Shown here in pieces: positions 29,395-40,500 of a stretch of DNA of 64,000 nt. The stretch is from positions 50,746 through 114,745 of the forward strand of contig CAKVIM010000005.1 in the NCBI GenBank assembly GCA_934754775.1. Reading direction: 5' to 3'. Numbering within the stretch: position 1 is the first letter of the stretch; each line of letters starts with the position of its first letter. This DNA is from an uncultured Candidatus Melainabacteria bacterium (lineage in GTDB: Bacteria; Cyanobacteriota; Vampirovibrionia; Gastranaerophilales; Gastranaerophilaceae). Under the pieces are notes generated by a model, which saw only the letters and a list, made by a program, of their open reading frames with translations, did not search any database and was not told the DNA's origin. The translations under genes were made by a program, and so were the position numbers.

Positions 29395-31278
29395 TTAATA
29401 ATCTTCTCTCACCAGAGATATAAATTCTTCTGCGAGTTTAGGATTCCATTTTGTATTCGCATCCGCTTCGATGATTTTAAGAGCTTCTTCACTATTCAAA
29501 GCTTCACGATAAGGACGTTTTTCCATCAAAGCAAAGTATGAATCAATAATAAGTATAATCTGTGATTCTATCGGGATATCTTCTCCTGATATTTTTTGCG
29601 GATAACCGGTTCCGTTCCAGTTTTCATGGTGTTTTTCTATGATTGGAATAATTTCGACAATATTAGAAATAGGCTTCAAAATTTCTCTTGCAGCAATTAT
29701 CGGGTGTTGTTTAATAGAAATTTTATCCTCATCAGTAAGCGGTTCTCGTTTGTTCAGCAAATCCTTCGGAAGCATAGTATTTCCGATATCATAAAGCAAT
29801 ACTGCAATTTTCAGACGGTCGATAGCTTCCTTTGACAAATCGAAACGCTTCGCAAGAATTGTCGCAAGCTCAACCTTTTGCTTAACCCCACCCTGCTGAT
29901 GTTCAGGGTTATAAGTCAAAACTAAAGCATCTGCCACTTGATACAATTTATCGTTGTTCATCTCTTCTAGTTTAGAGGTCAGTAATTTAGAAGTTCCTTC
30001 ATCAACAGGAATTCTATGTTTAGATAAAATGTCGACAAACGCATTAACTGCAACTTCTTGCCATGAAGTGTCGTTAGCAGGTTTTGCAACAGTAATTCTA
30101 TTTCTGCCGTTACGTTTCGACTCATACATGGCTTGGTCAGTAAGTTCCAAGAGTTCATCAATATCATCTGATTGGTCAGGATAAGTTGCAACACCAATGC
30201 TTGCCGTAATTGTCCCAATTTTCTCAAGATGCATATTCTCGATTGCTTTTCGTATACGTTCAGCTGCAATACATCCGCCCGCAGTATCAACGCCGGGAAG
30301 AATAATATTAAACTCTTCACCACCCATTCTTGCTGGAATATCAATTGAACGAGCGTTGTTTTTTAGGGTTTCTGCAATAGCCTTAATCGCAATATCGCCG
30401 TAATTATGACCGTAAGTATCATTAATCTGCTTTAAATGATCTAAATCAAGCCCAATAATACTAAACTTCTGATTTTGACGCATTGCACGCACGGCTTCTT
30501 TTTTAATATACTCTTCAAAATAGCGTCTATTATAAAGTCCGGTCATAGCATCAGTTATCGCCTGTTCTTTCACCGCTTGGAACAAGTCTGCAATTGTTAT
30601 TGCAAGTTCAATCTGCTTAGCGAATAATTTTATAAAATTCAACTCATTATTACTTACAGTTTCTCTTGAAGAAAAAACAATCATAGAACCAAAATGAGTT
30701 TGCTTAGAAACAAGCGGAACCAAAATATAAGAACGCATCTTAGCGGCACTCAGAAATACTTTAACTTTTTCAGGGTTCAACGTCGGAATAAATGAGCAAA
30801 CCAGTTTTACAATATCGGAAGATTGAAAAATTTGATTATTTTGAATTGCATGCTTAATTTCTTCAATATTAGGGAATTGCATTCTATAATCTGTAACATC
30901 GCACTTAAAGTACTCAGAAAATTTAACCCCCAAATCGTCTCTTGATGATGCAACAACCTGTAAATAATCTCCGTCATTATCAGCTTTTTGCTTAACAATA
31001 AAGCTATACAAATATCCTAATTCACCTTGCAAACTGTTTACAATTGCATTCAAAACGCTTGAAAGCGGCTTTGAAGAATTCATCATCTCCCAAATATGCT
31101 GTAAAGTTAGCATCTGTTTATTCGCTCTATCAAGTTCATTTGTACGCTGAGCGATTTCAGCTTCAAGTTTAGCGTTACGTTCATAAACAGCCAACAAAGA
31201 GCCGTTGTTTGAATACACAGTCGACTCAACATCATCTATTTGCTTTTTAAAATTTCTTATACTATCAAAAAAGCCCAC
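29395..31278 (-). CDS. Diguanylate cyclase with degenerate HD-GYP domain
   Basis: 627 residues, no membrane segment. Order: coiled coil (about 5-60), GAF-like sensor (60-220), GGDEF domain with an intact GGEEF motif (319-323), and an HD-GYP-like domain at the C-terminus. The cyclase should make c-di-GMP. In the HD-GYP part the motif is YDIG (Tyr496-Asp497) where active enzymes have HDIG, while HHENWNGTGYP (GYP 558-560) is kept. The lost His suggests that the phosphodiesterase is inactive or altered. Confidence 0.88.
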   Translation of the reverse strand: MGFFDSIRNFKKQIDDVESTVYSNNGSLLAVYERNAKLEAEIAQRTNELDRANKQMLTLQHIWEMMNSSKPLSSVLNAIVNSLQGELGYLYSFIVKQKADNDGDYLQVVASSRDDLGVKFSEYFKCDVTDYRMQFPNIEEIKHAIQNNQIFQSSDIVKLVCSFIPTLNPEKVKVFLSAAKMRSYILVPLVSKQTHFGSMIVFSSRETVSNNELNFIKLFAKQIELAITIADLFQAVKEQAITDAMTGLYNRRYFEEYIKKEAVRAMRQNQKFSIIGLDLDHLKQINDTYGHNYGDIAIKAIAETLKNNARSIDIPARMGGEEFNIILPGVDTAGGCIAAERIRKAIENMHLEKIGTITASIGVATYPDQSDDIDELLELTDQAMYESKRNGRNRITVAKPANDTSWQEVAVNAFVDILSKHRIPVDEGTSKLLTSKLEEMNNDKLYQVADALVLTYNPEHQQGGVKQKVELATILAKRFDLSKEAIDRLKIAVLLYDIGNTMLPKDLLNKREPLTDEDKISIKQHPIIAAREILKPISNIVEIIPIIEKHHENWNGTGYPQKISGEDIPIESQIILIIDSYFALMEKRPYREALNSEEALKIIEADANTKWNPKLAEEFISLVREDY

Positions 31279-31341
31279 AAGACTACCTTACATTCCTCAC
31301 TATTTATATTTAGAGTATAACATATTATTGGGAAAAATAAA

Positions 31342-31415
31342 CCTCCTCGATGGGAATTGAACCCATGACCTCGGGCTTCGGAGACCCGCACTCTATCCAA
31401 CTGAGCTACGAGGAG
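31342..31415 (-). tRNA. tRNA-Arg, anticodon CCG
   Basis: 74 bases on the minus strand. Acceptor strands CTCCTCG and CGAGGAG pair perfectly. The D arm contains AGCTCAGTTGGATAGAGT and the T loop GGTTCAATTCC. The anticodon loop CTCCGAA gives CCG, which reads the Arg codon CGG. CCA is not encoded. Confidence 0.95.
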
Positions 31416-31505
31416 AAGTTAAAATTATTTTAGCATATAATAAATAATAGCAAAAAATATTTTTTAGTGTTTTTAATAGAGTAAAAGAATGTTAAAGGAG
31501 TCGTT

Positions 31506-31727
31506 ATGAGAATTCAACCAATTTTTTGCACACCAATAAATAAGCCAAACTTCAAAAGCCAAAACAAAGCTGAAGAAGATATCAGAAGAGAAGAAGAGCA
31601 AGTTCACAAAGAACAGGAAGAAATCAAAAGACAGATTGAATTCCTGAACAGAGAACAAAACAAGCTCAACAATGAAGAACACAAGCTTAATCGTGAAAAA
31701 GAAGAAGTTGAACGAATAGGACGTTAA
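31506..31727 (+). CDS. Small charged coiled-coil protein
   Basis: 73 residues. After a short N-terminal segment with PNFKSQNK, residues 22-73 form one highly charged helix (Glu/Lys/Arg/Gln), which should be a coiled coil. AAAGGAG lies at the proper distance from the ATG, which supports a real gene despite the small size. A PxFKS motif also begins the unrelated membrane protein at 45638. No family recognised. Confidence 0.7.
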   Translation: MRIQPIFCTPINKPNFKSQNKAEEDIRREEEQVHKEQEEIKRQIEFLNREQNKLNNEEHKLNREKEEVERIGR

Positions 31728-31732
31728 TACCT

Positions 31733-32563
31733 CTACATATCTAAGCCCAAATCTAATGTCGGAGCCTTAGCTACGATTGCACTTGATGAAATTATATCAA
31801 CTCCCGTTGATGCAATATCGTGAACAGTATTCAAATTAACGTTTCCACTAGCTTCGACAATCGCTTTACCGTCAATTAGCTTAACACATTCTCTCATTGT
31901 ATCAAGAGACATATTATCAAGCATAATAATATCTGCACCGCAATTTACGGCTTCTTTAACTTGTTCAATAGTATCACATTCAACTTCAATTTTATGTGCG
32001 TGAGAGATATGCTGTCTTAATTTTTCAACAGCCTTCGTTAAAGAGCCTGCATACTTAATATGGTTATCTTTAATCATTGCACAATCAGAAAGATTAAATC
32101 TGTGCAAACTACCACCACCGGTTTTTACAGAGTACTTTTCAAAAGCTCTAAATCCGGGAGTTGTTTTTCTTGTATCAACAATTCTTGCTTTATATTCGCC
32201 AACAGCAGCTTGATACTTGTTAGTTTCTGTGGCAATTCCGCTCATTCTTTGAACATAATTTAATGCAGTTCTTTCGCCCATAAGAATATATCTTGCAGGT
32301 CCTTCTATATCTGCAATTTTGTCACCTTTTTTTATAGCATCGCCGTCGTTAAAATAAAACTTTATGTTAATTGATGGAGATAGAACTTTGAACACCATCT
32401 CAAATACATTTTTTCCACAAAAGATTCCGTCAACTCTAGTATTCAAAACGCAAGACATTCTATCTTCTTCGTTAGTTAAATAATCTGTTGTAATATCACC
32501 AAATCCGATATCTTCTTGCAACGCATTTTTAACGTGAGCTTCTATAAAAAAATTATTTAACAT
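31733..32563 (-). CDS. nadC: Nicotinate-nucleotide diphosphorylase (quinolinate phosphoribosyltransferase)
   Basis: Converts quinolinate and PRPP to nicotinate mononucleotide in NAD synthesis. The 276-residue protein shows the family blocks ALQEDIGFGDITTDYL, GERTALNYVQRMSGIAT, DTRKTTPGFRAFEKYSVKTGG, IMLDNMS and EASGNV. It overlaps the upstream nadB by 11 bases. nadA, the enzyme between them in the pathway, is not in the window. Confidence 0.95.
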   Translation of the reverse strand: MLNNFFIEAHVKNALQEDIGFGDITTDYLTNEEDRMSCVLNTRVDGIFCGKNVFEMVFKVLSPSINIKFYFNDGDAIKKGDKIADIEGPARYILMGERTALNYVQRMSGIATETNKYQAAVGEYKARIVDTRKTTPGFRAFEKYSVKTGGGSLHRFNLSDCAMIKDNHIKYAGSLTKAVEKLRQHISHAHKIEVECDTIEQVKEAVNCGADIIMLDNMSLDTMRECVKLIDGKAIVEASGNVNLNTVHDIASTGVDIISSSAIVAKAPTLDLGLDM

Positions 32564-34175
32564 ATACTAACTCTCTTTCTTCTGATTTCATTATATTTGA
32601 ATGTTTAGCTTCTACGTCTGTTTGACGATAATCAACCCTAGAATGAGCTCCTCTTGATTCTTTTCTTGAAAGAGCACCTTCTACAATCAATCCGGCAACC
32701 GTAAGCATATTTCGATATTCGTATTCATCTTGATTCAAGCATTTTCTTGTACGCTTAAATTCGGATTTCATTTTGTTGATTTCATCCTGAGCTTCCAACA
32801 AATCTTGTTCATTTCTTACTATACCAACCTTGTTCCACATCAAGTTTTTAAGTTTTTGCTTAAGTTCAACTGCATTATAATCAGCATCACTTATAGGCTC
32901 TGAATAAGTTTCAATTATACTGCGGATAGAATCGTCAATTTTTTTAGGAGTGCTAAGATTTGCAAAAGATAAATAGTCAGCAAGCTCATAAGCACAAACC
33001 ACACATTCCAGTAAAGAATTGCTAGCAAGTCTGTTTGCACCATGCAAGCCTGTAGATGCTACCTCACCAATTGCATAAAGCCCCTTTAAAGAAGTTCTGC
33101 CTTCTACAGTAGCCTTAATTCCGCCCATTGTATAGTGAGCTGCCGGAGCTACCGGAATCGGGTTATGAGAAATGTCAATACCCTTTTCATCACAACGTTT
33201 AGAAATTGTCGGGAATCTTTTGAAAAGTTTTGCATGATCAATCATAGATGCGTTCAAAAACACGTTATACGAATGCTCTTTTGACATTTCAGAATAAATT
33301 GCACGAGTAACGATATCACGAGGAGCCAATTCTCTCTTATCGTGATATTGCGACATAAACTCTTTGCCTTCTTTATTAATAAGTTTTGCTCCTTCGCCTC
33401 TTACAGCTTCTGAAATCAAGAACCTGTCTTTACTTGTAGGGCTCAAAGCTAAAGCTGTCGGGTGAAATTGTATAAATTCCATATCTTGAATAATAGCACC
33501 TGCATTATATGCAATATCAACACCGTCACCTGTTGCTCCATCTGGGTTTGTCGTAAATTTGTAAACCTGACCAACGCCACCAGTAGCAAGGACTAAAGCT
33601 GACGTATAGACAATTTCATGTTCGCCTGTTAATTCGTTATAAACAATGATACCTTTACATTCTTTATCAGAATCAACAAGAAGCTCAACAGCCATAGCGT
33701 TTTCCATAACAGTAATATTACTATCATTCAAAACATCTTGCGACAAAGCGTCTGTAATACCTTTTCCAGTGGCATCTCCGCCTGAATGAAGGATTCTTCT
33801 TATGCTGTGAGCGGCTTCTAGAGTAAAAGTAAGATGCCCGTCCGCATTTTTATCAAACTTAACTCCGTTTTCGATTAAGTCATTTATTACTTCATCAGAA
33901 GCCTCTGAAATATACTCAACAACCTTTTCTTCACTTAAGCCGGCACCAGCTTTCAAAGTGTCATTTACGTGTGATTGAACATTATCTTCCGGATTTTGGT
34001 GAACAACACCTACGATACCACCTTGAGCATATTTAGAATTACTTTCGCCTAAAACGGATTTTGTCACAACTAAAATACCGTCGGGCAAATTTATTTGTTG
34101 AGATATTTTTAGAGCCGAATACAAACCGGCCGCACCGCTTCCTACTATAACTACCGAATATTCGGAATACTTCAT
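32553..34175 (-). CDS. nadB: L-aspartate oxidase
   Basis: FAD enzyme that oxidises aspartate to iminoaspartate, the first step of NAD synthesis. 540 residues: dinucleotide fold VIVGSGAAGLYSAL near the N-terminus, SKYAQGGI, EFIQFHPTAL, the capping-domain HYTMGGI, GLHGANRLASNSLLE, and a C-terminal helical domain. GAGGTAGG precedes the ATG. Forms an operon with nadC. Confidence 0.95.
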   Translation of the reverse strand: MKYSEYSVVIVGSGAAGLYSALKISQQINLPDGILVVTKSVLGESNSKYAQGGIVGVVHQNPEDNVQSHVNDTLKAGAGLSEEKVVEYISEASDEVINDLIENGVKFDKNADGHLTFTLEAAHSIRRILHSGGDATGKGITDALSQDVLNDSNITVMENAMAVELLVDSDKECKGIIVYNELTGEHEIVYTSALVLATGGVGQVYKFTTNPDGATGDGVDIAYNAGAIIQDMEFIQFHPTALALSPTSKDRFLISEAVRGEGAKLINKEGKEFMSQYHDKRELAPRDIVTRAIYSEMSKEHSYNVFLNASMIDHAKLFKRFPTISKRCDEKGIDISHNPIPVAPAAHYTMGGIKATVEGRTSLKGLYAIGEVASTGLHGANRLASNSLLECVVCAYELADYLSFANLSTPKKIDDSIRSIIETYSEPISDADYNAVELKQKLKNLMWNKVGIVRNEQDLLEAQDEINKMKSEFKRTRKCLNQDEYEYRNMLTVAGLIVEGALSRKESRGAHSRVDYRQTDVEAKHSNIMKSEERELVYVK

Positions 34176-34257
34176 GTTCCTACCTCTGTCTGCTATCTAT
34201 ATATTTACATTGTAAAACAAAAACAAGAACAGAGTGTAAATTTATTATAAAGATTTA

Positions 34258-35037
34258 TTAAATTCTAATAATATTCAGAGACAGCATCTTAGGATGAAGT
34301 GTGTCATTGATAAAAGATTGATCAAAATCAATCATAGGAACCAATTCTTTTGCTTTATCAGCATCAGCTTTATATCCTTCAAAATCACCTATTTTCTTCT
34401 TAACAACAGCCCTATCAGCATAAGCACGTGCGGTCTGTTTTCTATCAAGAGCCAAATCCCAAATTCTTATTGAAATATCAGGTCTGCCGGTCGTTTCATA
34501 CAAGTCAGCCAGACAAGCATAACCTGCATAGGCAGTATTATCAATAGCTAAAATTTCATTGCAATATGACGCTGCTTGTTTATATAAGCCCTGTTGTTTA
34601 AAAAGTAAGGCAACTTTCAAATAATCATTCAGACCTAGTGGCCCTGAGTGCAAGAAATCATCCAAAGCACTTTTATAATCACCATTATAGAGTTTAATAT
34701 TAGCTCTATCTTTATATAAATCATTCAAGCCACTATCAGGCATATAAGTAGGATATGCGGCGATAGCTTTGTTCATTTCTGTTACAGCAGCCTTATTATT
34801 GGGATACATTTTAGCCAAATAAATCGCATTATTTCTATAAAACAAATGAGCTGTAGTGTCATCCTTATTAGTAAGTTTTGCAATCATAAACTGAGTATTA
34901 TTTCCCCAGAAACATATTTGCATAAACTTATTTCCAGGAGGAGTGCAAAGCCAAGCAAAAACTAGAAAAACAAGAATAACCATGCACAAATATCTTATGT
35001 CATCTTTACGGCTCTTTAAGCCAAAATTGTTTATCAC
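34258..35037 (-). CDS. Membrane-anchored TPR-like protein
   Basis: 259 residues. One membrane segment at about 16-34 (LCMVILVFLVFAWLC) anchors a helical domain with about four TPR-like units, such as DRANIKLYNGDYKSALDDF and YAGYACLADLYETTGRP. It should face the periplasm. It begins with GTG behind AAGGAAGAG. No specific function can be assigned. Confidence 0.75.
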   Translation of the reverse strand: MINNFGLKSRKDDIRYLCMVILVFLVFAWLCTPPGNKFMQICFWGNNTQFMIAKLTNKDDTTAHLFYRNNAIYLAKMYPNNKAAVTEMNKAIAAYPTYMPDSGLNDLYKDRANIKLYNGDYKSALDDFLHSGPLGLNDYLKVALLFKQQGLYKQAASYCNEILAIDNTAYAGYACLADLYETTGRPDISIRIWDLALDRKQTARAYADRAVVKKKIGDFEGYKADADKAKELVPMIDFDQSFINDTLHPKMLSLNIIRI

Positions 35038-35091
35038 AGACTCTCTTCCTTCTTGTGAAATTATACACTAAATTTTTCAAAAAATAAAGTA

Positions 35092-35877
35092 CTAAATTAA
35101 TGTCGCTACCTTTTTGAATTCTGGTATTTTATTGATGGCTATTGCATTTTGCATAATTTCATAAGCTTTAGGAGCTAATTTTTGGCATTCTTTTGGTTTA
35201 AGAAAATAAAGCTCACAAAATCTTGCCAAAAGTTCTGTATATGAAGAATAATACCTATTCAATTTTGAAATCCTTGAATTTACCCTAGATAAGGCTCGTT
35301 GCTTTGATTTTAGTTTAATATAAGCGATTTGCTCATCAGAAAAATGCTCTTTTGTAAGCGAACCAACGCTATAAATTGTATTAAACACTTTGACTCTATC
35401 ATAATTTAGCAAATATTTTTCAGGCAGCTTAAAAGTTTTTTCAATAGGCTTAAACGGAATTGAAATCTTAAACTCCGGATATATTGCCTTTATTGAAGCT
35501 GAAAGACTCTTGATTTGAAATTTAAGCTCGTCTTTTTGGAAATACAATTTTTCGGCAAATTCCTTCGGGACTTCTCGCACAGTAATTTTCAAGAGTTCTT
35601 CTTCAATTTCGTCATTAAAATTATCGAAAATAAAATCCAGTGTTTTAAGTGTTTTATCAGCTCTAAAATGGACATAGTGAGCAAACTCATGGAGCATAAC
35701 AGCTAAAACAGCTTCTTCCGGTAAATTTTTTGAAATATCTATCCTGTATATTCCGGATTCATGCCCCTTGAAGAAGCCCTTATTCCCACGAGCCTTGTTC
35801 TTATTAATGTTTACAACTATACCAAGAGTTTCAAAATACTCTTTTAAGGCTAAGATTCTGTTTCTTTCACTAACCAT
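35092..35877 (-). CDS. HExxH zinc metallopeptidase-like protein
   Basis: 261 residues without signal peptide. His63-Glu64 and His67 in MLHEFAHYVHF form a zinc-peptidase motif. The later TELLARFCELYFLKP (214-228) resembles the third-ligand helix of ImmA/IrrE-type peptidases, with Glu215 or Glu222 as a candidate ligand. ImmA-type enzymes usually cut a repressor next door, but no such repressor is seen here. It overlaps cutA by 28 bases and is probably translated from the same mRNA. Confidence 0.65.
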   Translation of the reverse strand: MVSERNRILALKEYFETLGIVVNINKNKARGNKGFFKGHESGIYRIDISKNLPEEAVLAVMLHEFAHYVHFRADKTLKTLDFIFDNFNDEIEEELLKITVREVPKEFAEKLYFQKDELKFQIKSLSASIKAIYPEFKISIPFKPIEKTFKLPEKYLLNYDRVKVFNTIYSVGSLTKEHFSDEQIAYIKLKSKQRALSRVNSRISKLNRYYSSYTELLARFCELYFLKPKECQKLAPKAYEIMQNAIAINKIPEFKKVATLI

Positions 35878-36167
35878 TTCAAGTAATCTTCACTACAGTC
35901 AACTATAGGCAATGCAATAATTTCAGGCACTGTATACGGGTGAACATCTTCAATAACAAGTTTAATTTTTCCGTAATTAGAGCGGCGAGTCTTAATCATC
36001 ATCAAGATTTCTTTTTCTTCGCAAACTTCACCGTCCCAAGAAAATACTGAACGAACATTTTCTACAGTACTAACACAAGCTGCAAGTTTATGTTTCATCA
36101 ACACTTTTGTAATATCTTTTGCTATTTTTTTATCAGGTACCGTACAATTAATAACTATTATATCCAT
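35850..36167 (-). CDS. cutA: Divalent-cation tolerance protein CutA
   Basis: Small trimeric PII-like protein of 105 residues. Typical blocks are LAACVSTVENVRSVFSWDGEV, MMIKTRRS and VHPYTVPEIIALPI. The family was linked to copper tolerance, but its true role is unclear. AGGAGG precedes the ATG, which shares a base with the stop of the oxidase gene. Confidence 0.93.
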   Translation of the reverse strand: MDIIVINCTVPDKKIAKDITKVLMKHKLAACVSTVENVRSVFSWDGEVCEEKEILMMIKTRRSNYGKIKLVIEDVHPYTVPEIIALPIVDCSEDYLKWLVKETES

Positions 36168-37555
36168 TATAATTCCTCCTGCATTCTAAAAATCTTATCC
36201 GGATTAAGTATATTATTCGGGTCAAACATCTTTTTTATCTGATGCATAAAATTAATCGCATTTTTATCCAAAGTGCTATCAAGGTATGATATTTTTTCTG
36301 CACCAACACCATGTTCAGCTGAAATTGTGCCGCCCAGTGAAATTGCCATTTCATACATTTCAGATTTTGCTTTTATATAATTCTTGAATTCTGCATCGTT
36401 TTCTAAATCTAATGCTATTTGCGGATGAATATTACCGTCTCCGACATGTCCCACAATACAGACTTTAAGCCCGTATTTATCACAAATATCCTTACAAGCG
36501 TTTATCATCTTTGCAAGATTTGTTCTCGGAACGATTATATCATCAGAAACTACGTCCGGAGCAAGTTGAGCCGTAGCAGCGAAACTTGAACGTCTTGCCG
36601 TCCAAATGTTATCCCCATCATTAATATCAATTAATGCGGCACCAGCCTGCATAAGAGCCTCTTGAACTCGTTTTTGCTGTTCCTCAAGACTACTTGAAAA
36701 ACCATCAATATCAATAAGAAGAAGTGCATTCATATCCGTTTTTAAACCGGTCGGATAAAAATTTTCAACCGTTCTTATAGAATTATTGTCCATAAAATCA
36801 ATTGTCGCAGGGAAAACTTGTTCTTTAATAATTCCGTTAACCCCCTCAACAGCTTTATCAAAGCTATCGAAATATCCGATAACAGTTCGCAAGCAATTAG
36901 GTTTAGGTATCAATTTTAATTCGGCTTCTACAACTATAGCCAAAGTACCTTCGCTACCTATAATCAACTGGTTTAAATGGTATCCAACCGCATCTTTAAC
37001 AGTACCTGCCCCAAGTTTCATCAAAGTACCGTCCGCTAAAACAACAGTCAAGCTTGTAATATAGTCCTTTGTTGTTCCATACTTAAACGCCATAGCACCG
37101 CCGGAAGATTGAGCAATACTTCCGCCAATAGTAGAAACCTTAAAATTTGAAGGATCAGGCGGGTAAAAAAGTCCTTTTGATTCTGCAAGTGATTTAATAT
37201 CACTTAAAACAGCTCCTGGCTGAACTCGCATACTCATGTTCTCAGGCGAAAAATCAAGAATCTTGTTCATCTTAGAAAAGTTCATAACGATTCCGCCCTT
37301 AGGACAAGTACAAGCTCCTACCATATTTGTGCCTGCACCTCTTGATATTACAGGGATTCTGTTTTTGTTAGCATAAACTAAAACCCTTTGAACATCCTCA
37401 ACCGATTCTACAAAGACAACCGCATCAGGCATATTTACGGCCTCTTTTATATTTGTTGAATCCTGAGCATAACAATATCGTTCTTCATCAGATGTAAGAA
37501 CATTTCCGCTTTTTACAAGTTTTTTTATATTGTCTATACTACTTTTCAACAACAT
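36167..37555 (-). CDS. FAD-binding oxidase, GlcD/D-lactate dehydrogenase type
   Basis: 462 residues. The FAD_binding_4 domain carries PVISRGAGTNMVGACTCPKGG and the flavin-contacting SSGGAMAFKYGTT. The C-terminal FAD-oxidase domain has VGHVGDGNIHPQI and GTISAEHGVG. These match the glycolate oxidase GlcD/D-2-hydroxyacid dehydrogenase family. The electron acceptor and exact substrate cannot be told; GlcE and GlcF are absent. It overlaps the giant coiled-coil gene by 17 bases and cutA by one. Confidence 0.88.
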   Translation of the reverse strand: MLLKSSIDNIKKLVKSGNVLTSDEERYCYAQDSTNIKEAVNMPDAVVFVESVEDVQRVLVYANKNRIPVISRGAGTNMVGACTCPKGGIVMNFSKMNKILDFSPENMSMRVQPGAVLSDIKSLAESKGLFYPPDPSNFKVSTIGGSIAQSSGGAMAFKYGTTKDYITSLTVVLADGTLMKLGAGTVKDAVGYHLNQLIIGSEGTLAIVVEAELKLIPKPNCLRTVIGYFDSFDKAVEGVNGIIKEQVFPATIDFMDNNSIRTVENFYPTGLKTDMNALLLIDIDGFSSSLEEQQKRVQEALMQAGAALIDINDGDNIWTARRSSFAATAQLAPDVVSDDIIVPRTNLAKMINACKDICDKYGLKVCIVGHVGDGNIHPQIALDLENDAEFKNYIKAKSEMYEMAISLGGTISAEHGVGAEKISYLDSTLDKNAINFMHQIKKMFDPNNILNPDKIFRMQEEL

Positions 37556-40500
37556 GTGATGCTATTTTTTCGATACTTTTATTCAACTTCGCTATTTGTC
37601 TATCCATTCCGCCAACTTTTTTGGTTAATTGTGCGGTATCCTTAGAATCAATCGAACTCATCACTTCGCTTAATTTTGCTTCAAGAGAATTGATTTTATC
37701 TTGTTGAGATGCCATCTTATCATCAATAGCAACCAAGAATCTGTTCAATGTTTCTTCTAAAGGCGTCATATCAATCTTATTATTTTTATTATTTATAGTG
37801 TTTTCGACTATCATTCTATCAAGTTTTGCTTCAAGAGAAGATATGCGTTTTGTTTGTTTGTCAAACACATTGCCTAAAGCTTCAATAAGCTCTGTGCTTT
37901 CTGAATTATCTTCTGCTTCAGCCTTCAAATCCTCAAGCATAACCTTGATTTGACCTATATCATCAAGAGTTTCAACTCTATCAGAAATTGTATTAATCTG
38001 TTCGCCGGCTTTATCAACCCATTCTGCAAGATATTCAAACACTTGATTAAATACTTGATTTGTCTTTGCTCCATTTTGAATCATAGTATTGATTGAGCCT
38101 AATTTGTTATCAAGTCTGTCAATACCTGCTTCATGTGCAAAGTTCTTTGTTCTTTCATCCAAATCATTGATAACAAGCTTAAAGTCTTGTAAATTATCTT
38201 GCAAAGTCTTATAAGACTCATCTGAGGCCAAAATAAGTTTATTGGTTCTAGTGCTTATGCTAACAATATCTTCGCTCAATGCATCAAAATCACGCTTGAA
38301 TTCATCCGCTTCAAATTTTGGCATCTCAGACTTGATTGACTCAACCAAACCGTAAATACTGTTAGTCGAATTAATCAGCTCATCAAACTCTTTAGACTTA
38401 GTATTATCTCTCATTTCGTTCAATACAAGTCTTAAGTTTGCAATATCAGACTCTAAATCTTGAAGACTATAAACATAATTTATATCGCCATCCGCAGAAA
38501 TTATCGAAGTAATCTTTTCGTTGATTAGGTCGATATCTTCTTTTAGAGAATCCATCTTCATATCAACAACAGCCAAATTGTCTTTAACTGTTTCAACCCC
38601 TTCAACAGTAGTTACTATATGGCTTAAAATCGTGATTAAATCAGAATGTTTTTCTTGTATGAAGTCTAGAATTTCTTCCTGTTCAGCAACAAAAGATACC
38701 TGATTGAATACATTTATAAACTGAGTAACAATATCCGCCTTAAAGTCTGCCAAAGATTTAACTAACTGTTCTTCCTTTGCATCAACCTTTTCAGAAAGGT
38801 CTTTTACGGATTGCTGAATACCATATTTCACAATCGTATTCATTTCAGTAAGTTCAGGTAAATTATTTCCGCAAAGTTCGTTAATATCTTCCAAATACCC
38901 GAATTGTTCTTGAATTAGCTTTTCAATACCAGTTATTTGGTTATTGATAGATGCTTGGAACGCTTCATCAAAAGACTTATTCAAGATTTGTGCTTTCAAA
39001 TCAGCAAAGCTTACCTTCAAATCACTTATAGAATCATTGATACCGCTAACAAGAGAAGTTAGATTACTGTTAATTTCATCTTTAACTTCTTCAAAATTAT
39101 CGGTCAAAGTCTTAACAGAAGCTTGGATTCTATCATATGAAGAATTATAACTGGAAGCTACAAGCTTAATTTCTTCATATTTATCAACGATTGTATCAAC
39201 AAACTTTTTATCAAGAAGATTTAACTTATCATCAAGCCTTGTTGCAACATTATCGTTCACGAACTCTTGGATTTGCTTATTAAGCTTGTCCGCCATTGAG
39301 CCAATCAAAATTTCGTTTGCAGTCTTAAAGTCAGAAAGAGCTGATGAGAATACACTTGCTTCAAGCAACTTATTAACATTTTCTAAAACTTCATCCACAG
39401 AAGCTGAAATTTCGTTTCTCAAATTATCAAGCTTTTGATTTAAAACCGTAGAATCAGTTTTAACATCCAAGTAAGATTTCAAATCGTTCAAGTAGTTAAA
39501 GATATAATCTTCAATTGAGCTTTCTACGTGAATAGTTAACTTATCCAGCTCATCTTTTTGAGAATCCTTAAGCAGGCTAAACTGTTCAAGCAAATCTTTT
39601 ACGATAACATCGGTTTCTTTTTCTATATTACCGGTAACCTCGTCGAATTCTTTTTTAATGAACTCAATCATCAAATCTTTGCAAGTAGTCGTATTTTGGT
39701 TGTTTTGCTTCACAGATTCAAGAATTCTGTTAGTCAAAGCTTCCATTGTTTGCAACTCATCCGCTGAAATTTGAGTACTATTAGTAACTAAAGAATTAAT
39801 CTTTTCTTCAATAACAGCTTTGAATTCATCAGAGAATTCACTTAGTCCGGAGCTTACACCTAAGACGTTTGAATCCAAACTGCTCTTAACTTCATCAAAT
39901 TTAGTATTAATTAAAGATGTTAAACCTTCTTTTACAGAATTCGCTGTATTCAAAGATGACGAAACAATTTCACTGGTCTTTGCAAAAACTTCTTCAGACA
40001 AAGTTTCTAAGCGTCCCATTATTGTTACAGATTTTTCACTTAAAGATAAATCCACACAATCCTTAAGTTCTGCAATGCCACTATTAATGCCATCAACTTT
40101 ATTGTTAACTCCGGCTGTCAAACTGTCGCTTAAATCCAACAGCAAATTTGAAACTTGTTGAACTTTAGAAGTAACTTCTTCTATTTTTGTTTCAACTATA
40201 ACATTTGTTTCATCCTTAATTCCGTTTAAGATTTCAGATGTTTGCTGAATTTCAAATGTCAATTTAGCAAATTTATCGTTTAATTTCAATTCAGTTTCAT
40301 CATTAAGGCTCTTAACAACACTTAAGGCATCAGATACGCTTGCAGTTAGCTCTTCAAATTTATTTGTAACATCATTATTCAAATCAAGCACAATGTTTGA
40401 AGAACGTTGAACCTTTGATGATATTTCGTCAAACTTAGCGTTGATTTCTTGAGAATGAACATCAAAACCTGAATCAATATATTTAGTTACATCATCTAGT

